Shown here in pieces: positions 6,820-9,004 of a stretch of 9,004 bases of DNA. Positions within the stretch are counted from its first letter, which is position 1. Every line of letters starts with the position of its first letter. The notes below the pieces were generated by a model that worked only from the letters and a program-made list of their open reading frames with translations, did no database searches and had not been told where the DNA came from. A program made the translations under genes and the position numbers. Origin of the DNA: Gammaproteobacteria bacterium (GTDB taxonomy: Bacteria > Pseudomonadota > Gammaproteobacteria > Chromatiales > Chromatiaceae); the NCBI GenBank assembly GCA_019136395.1, contig JAGVUH010000220.1, forward strand, positions 1 through 9,004. Direction: 5' to 3'.

Positions 6820-7233
6820 TCATGCGGCACCCAGGGCGAGGTCGCCCTCGAAGGCAGCCCAGGCTAGATGCGACTCGTGCAGTACCACCCGCAGGGACTG
6901 GATACCCTGGGCCGCGCCACCCAAGTCCCCGGCGGCGATCCTGACCGCCATCTGGTCGAAGACCCAGCGCGCCAGGAATTCAGTGGTGGTGTTCTGGCCG
7001 CGCAGGGCGGGGTGCTCGTCCAGATTGCGGTAATCGAGCTCCGCCAGGACGGCGCGCAGGGCTTTGCTGGCCAGACCGATGTCCACCACCAGGTTGTCGG
7101 CATCGAGGCTGGGACGGCGAAATTCCAGATCGACCACGTAGGTGGCCCCATGCAGGCGCTGGGCCAGCCCGAAGACCTCCCCGCGGAAGCTATGGGCGAT
7201 CATGACGTGATCGCGGACGCAGAGGCTAAACAT
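6820..7233 (-). CDS. Divergent 6-pyruvoyl-tetrahydropterin synthase/QueD-like protein
   Basis: A 137-residue T-fold protein of the PTPS/6-carboxytetrahydropterin synthase family. Canonical members act on dihydroneopterin triphosphate with Zn and a Cys-Asp-His relay. Here the fold is recognisable: MIAHSF (His14), [13 protein letters not shown] (His28), LVVDIG (48-53), [32 protein letters not shown] (81-95) and the C-terminal [13 protein letters not shown] with Glu120. The second Zn-binding His of the usual HGH motif is Ala30, the position of the catalytic Cys before RLHGH is Ala24, and the His of LDHKYLN is Tyr68. It is therefore unlikely to be an ordinary QueD. ATG 7233 has GAGGAA 6 nt upstream. 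It sits between the MDR gene and the glycosyltransferase, all on the minus strand, which suggests a pterin-like substrate or scaffold for the cluster. Family is firm, reaction unknown. Confidence 0.88.
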   Translation of the reverse strand: MFSLCVRDHVMIAHSFRGEVFGLAQRLHGATYVVDLEFRRPSLDADNLVVDIGLASKALRAVLAELDYRNLDEHPALRGQNTTTEFLARWVFDQMAVRIAAGDLGGAAQGIQSLRVVLHESHLAWAAFEGDLALGAA

Positions 7234-7251
7234 GGTCGGTTCCTCGGTGCG

Positions 7252-7372
7252 GGTGAAGCGACGGGGTATTTTTCACCGCCTACGGCTTGCTGTCTTGCGC
7301 GGACTACAACGTGCCAGCGCAATGTTGGTCAGCATCTACAGATTTGCCGTGGGAGTTTGTAACGGTCTTTCA
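7252..7372 (-). repeat. Probable degenerate palindromic element copy D filling the MDR-PTPS gap
   Basis: On the minus strand this begins TGAAAGACCGTTAC at the MDR stop codon (the stop TGA is the first three bases of TGAAAG) and ends with the inverted pair GGTGAA (7277-7272) and TTCACC (7257-7252) around AAATACCCCGTCGC. The last part parallels TGAAAGATATTCCCGTGACTTTCACG of copy C, and the start parallels TGAAAGAACC. It also holds a small hairpin (7307-7327). Almost the entire 136-bp gap is thus accounted for. Similarity is weaker than between A and C. Confidence 0.4.
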
Positions 7373-8467
7373 GTCATAGCGGATGCGGTGCATCAGGGTG
7401 TCACCCGGGTCTTGGGCCAGCCGGGCCTGGACCCGCGGCAGCTCGGCGAAGGCGTCCTCGCCGGTGATCAGGATGTCCAGGACCGGGTCGCCCAGCAGGG
7501 ACAGGGCCAGGTCCAGCCGCCGGCCGTGGTCCCAGCGGGCCCGCTGGGCGCTGGCGACGCTCCCGACCTGGGACGAGCGCAGGGTGAGGCGGCGCTGATG
7601 GAAGGCCTGTCCGAGGGGCAGCGCCACCTCGCGGATCCCGTACCAGGACAGCTCCACCAGGGTCGCCTCGAAGCCCGCCAGGCCCAGACCCAAAGCCAGT
7701 CCGGCGGGGCTGCCGCTGGCATGGATCACCCGATCGGCCTCGGGCGTCGCCGCCTCGGGAAGGGCGAAGTCCACCCCCAGGGCGGCGGCCAGGCGGGCCC
7801 GTCGCGGATTGATGTCGATCAGCTCGACCCGGCACCCGGGGATGCGACCCGCCAGCCAGGCGGTCAGGGCGCCCAGCACCCCGGCGCCGATGACGGCGAT
7901 GCGGTCGCCGATCCGAGGCGCGGCGTCCCAGAGGCCGTTGATGGCGGTCTCCAGGTTGGCGGCCAGGATCGCCCGCCCCGGCGGCACCCCCTCCGGGAGG
8001 AGGCGTGGGACCCCCAGCGGGACCCGATACCAGGTCTGGTGGGGGTAGAGACAGAAGACCAGCCGGTCCCTCAGGTCCTCAGGCCCCTCCTCCACCCGCC
8101 CCACGTTGCAGTAACCATACTTGACCGGCCCCGGAAAGTCCCCCGCCTGAAAGGGGGCGCGCATGGTGTGGTACTCGCTGGGCGGCACCTCGCCGCGGAA
8201 GATCAGGGACTCAGTGCCGCGGCTGATCCCGCTGTAAAGGGTCCGCACCAGGACCTCGCCAGTTTGGGGCGCGGCGAGGGGCTCGGCGCGGATCTCCCCG
8301 CGACCGGGCTCCAGGAGCCAATAGGCCTGAGCCCACCGGGGGCGGCCATCCCCGGTGGTATCGGGGGCGACTCCTCCGGTGCGGGTCGCCGGGTCCGAAC
8401 CCGGGTCACCTGTGTGAGTCATCGGGTCCGAACCTGGGTCATTGGGCTGGGGGAAGGCCATTGGCAT
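7370..8467 (-). CDS. MDR-superfamily dehydrogenase, zinc-ligand-free, BchC-like N-terminal motif
   Basis: A 365-residue medium-chain dehydrogenase/reductase. The nucleotide site is IAVIGAGVLGALTAWLAGR, with GAGVLG at 194-199. Asp218 in ELIDINP follows strand 2 and favours NAD(H). The usual catalytic zinc ligands are missing: the Cys position in GICG-type motifs reads SGISRGTE (79-86), the GHE motif reads KYGYCNVG (116-123), and there is no four-Cys structural zinc loop. SGIS.GTE is also found in BchC-type enzymes, so a hydride transfer without zinc is likely. Residues 1-45 precede the domain and include two 11-residue repeats (DPGSDPMTHTG, DPGSDPATRTG). Start is uncertain: GTG 8470, ATG 8467, ATG 8461 and ATG 8422 are all in frame and none has a good ribosome binding site. 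The PTPS-like gene follows 136 bp downstream. Substrate unknown. Confidence 0.88.
   Translation of the reverse strand: MPMAFPQPNDPGSDPMTHTGDPGSDPATRTGGVAPDTTGDGRPRWAQAYWLLEPGRGEIRAEPLAAPQTGEVLVRTLYSGISRGTESLIFRGEVPPSEYHTMRAPFQAGDFPGPVKYGYCNVGRVEEGPEDLRDRLVFCLYPHQTWYRVPLGVPRLLPEGVPPGRAILAANLETAINGLWDAAPRIGDRIAVIGAGVLGALTAWLAGRIPGCRVELIDINPRRARLAAALGVDFALPEAATPEADRVIHASGSPAGLALGLGLAGFEATLVELSWYGIREVALPLGQAFHQRRLTLRSSQVGSVASAQRARWDHGRRLDLALSLLGDPVLDILITGEDAFAELPRVQARLAQDPGDTLMHRIRYD
8375..8440 (-). repeat. 33-bp tandem repeat encoding 11-residue units at the MDR N terminus
   Basis: Two 33-bp units (8408-8440 and 8375-8407) encode DPGSDPMTHTG and DPGSDPATRTG; the DNA core CGGGTCCGAACC(C/T)GGGTCA recurs at 8390 and 8423. 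The period is 11 codons. It lies before the conserved enzyme domain. If translation starts at ATG 8422, only part of the first unit is made. Confidence 0.75.
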
Positions 8468-8696
8468 CACTACCGCATCCGGGGACGTCCATGCCTGGCG
8501 GGCTGATGTCGCCCGGATGGCGGCCTGCGTCGAAGACTGAGTGCTTGTGAGGACAAAGGGATTATTTTCACGGCTGCATGACCAGCTATCGCCTTGTTAG
8601 CGTGAAAGTCACGGGAATATCTTTCATTATCAGGGGGGTGGCTTGCCGCCTCATGCCAGGTAGTGAAGCGCCCCCGTACCATTCGCTGTGGTTCTT
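8468..8696. other. Intergenic region between the sulfatase-like gene and the MDR gene
   Basis: About 230 bp with no supported gene. Open frames here are continuations of shadow frames. About half is palindromic element copy C (8601-8700). A further arm, TTTTCACG (8565-8572), lies 28 nt from CGTGAAA (8601-8607) and may be a remnant of a second copy. The AT-rich patch near 8555-8570 could contain a minus-strand promoter for the MDR gene, but I see no convincing -35/-10 pair. Confidence 0.5.
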
Positions 8697-8700
8697 TCAC
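8596..8700 (-). repeat. Palindromic element copy C, directly after the sulfatase-like gene
   Basis: The 8596-8655 part matches copy A at 47 of 60 positions. The fuller unit is bounded by CTTTCAC (8694-8700), which overlaps the stop codon of the sulfatase-like gene, and CGTGAAAG (8601-8608), giving about 100 bp with inverted ends. Inside, TGAAAG (8603-8608 on the plus strand) and CTTTCA (8621-8626) form an inner inverted pair with 12 nt between. Read on the minus strand it starts GTGAAAGAACCACAGC, comparable to GTGAAAGGTCCTCAGC in copy B. Confidence 0.7.
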
Positions 8701-9004
8701 AGTTCTGAGTCGAAGGCTCGCAGCACCGTCCGGCTCAGGTCGGCCATGCCGCCCAGCACCTGGGTTCCGGGGTCCAGCCCGGGGACGAAACCCGCCGCCA
8801 GGAAGGCCTCGCGCAACGCCGACCGCGCCGTGATCAGGTGGACCGGCACCTCCCAGTTCGCCCCCTCGCCGGTGACGGCGGCCAAGGGCTGGTGATCGCC
8901 AATGATCAGCAGCACCAGATCCAGGTTCTCCCGCAGCCGCAGCCAACCGGCCAGGACCCGCAGGAAGTAATCGAAGGTCCTGGCATAGGCGCCGGCGGGG
9001 TCCG
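8697..9004 (-). CDS. Alkaline-phosphatase/sulfatase-superfamily protein (C-terminal part; 5' end outside window)
   Basis: The last 101 residues of a larger protein, open from the window edge to TGA 8699-8697. The segment TFDYFLRVLAGWLRL, LDLVLLIIGDHQP (residues 26-38) and GEGANWEVPVHLI (46-58) resembles the C-terminal catalytic part of sulfatase-like or phosphoethanolamine-transferase-like hydrolases. In these, the Asp-His of a (G/S)DHxP-type motif (here Asp35-His36) binds metal. Such proteins often have N-terminal membrane segments, which would lie outside the window. The stop codon overlaps the end of a palindromic element. It is on the same strand as the MDR-PTPS-GT-methyltransferase genes, but a 230-bp gap separates them and it may not belong to the same unit. 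Superfamily is likely; substrate cannot be told. Confidence 0.65.
   Translation of the reverse strand, partial: DPAGAYARTFDYFLRVLAGWLRLRENLDLVLLIIGDHQPLAAVTGEGANWEVPVHLITARSALREAFLAAGFVPGLDPGTQVLGGMADLSRTVLRAFDSEL

Noticed and set aside
7307..7327. Small hairpin in the MDR-PTPS gap as a riboswitch or terminator
   Set aside because: Only short interrupted stems (CAAC/GTTG, TGC/GCA), with no T run and no known riboswitch core.
7232..8506. Long plus-strand open frame (424 codons) opposite the MDR gene
   Set aside because: It is Gln/Gly/Pro/His-rich with no family motif and is antisense to a well-supported MDR gene; a product of GC-rich codon bias.
8470..8946. Minus-strand 158-codon frame that contains element C in translation
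   Set aside because: Its first half is the sulfatase-like gene read in another frame and its remainder is intergenic. The resemblance to the UbiG extension comes from the shared DNA element, not from a real protein.

Overview
The window looks like chromosomal DNA of a high-GC gammaproteobacterium. A class II dihydroorotase, MlaA, RNase T and UbiG fit Gammaproteobacteria, and the general style (dense, GC-rich, proline/alanine-rich proteins) would suit Chromatiales or relatives. That placement is inference; no marker gene settles it.

Left part (1-4371), housekeeping: the C-terminal half of pyrC (+) runs convergently into mlaA (-). A TraB/GumN-family gene (-) lies upstream of mlaA. After a 0.3 kb divergent intergenic region comes a tightly coupled rnt-ubiG pair (+), in which ubiG starts at a TTG overlapping the rnt stop codon. 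ubiG carries an unusual ~90-residue N-terminal extension.

Right part (4386-9004), all on the minus strand and read right to left: the C-terminal end of an alkaline-phosphatase/sulfatase-superfamily protein, a zinc-ligand-free MDR dehydrogenase (BchC-like in its N-terminal motif), a divergent 6-pyruvoyl-tetrahydropterin-synthase-like protein lacking several canonical catalytic residues, a GT4 glycosyltransferase and a class I SAM methyltransferase. The last two overlap by 8 bp. This set looks like a small-molecule pathway, possibly for a methylated and glycosylated pterin-like compound, but no product can be assigned from the sequence.

The main unexplained signal is a family of short palindromic elements that share CGTGAAAG-type inverted ends. 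Two copies (3502-3561 and 8596-8655) match at 47 of 60 positions without gaps on opposite strands. A shortened copy lies at 6558-6609 and a degenerate one probably fills 7252-7372. All four point in the direction of transcription of the surrounding gene. Two lie inside N-terminal extensions of otherwise conserved enzymes (UbiG and the glycosyltransferase), where they are translated if the assigned starts are right. Two sit immediately after a stop codon. Separate short in-frame tandem repeats (42 bp and 33 bp periods) extend the N termini of the glycosyltransferase and the MDR protein.
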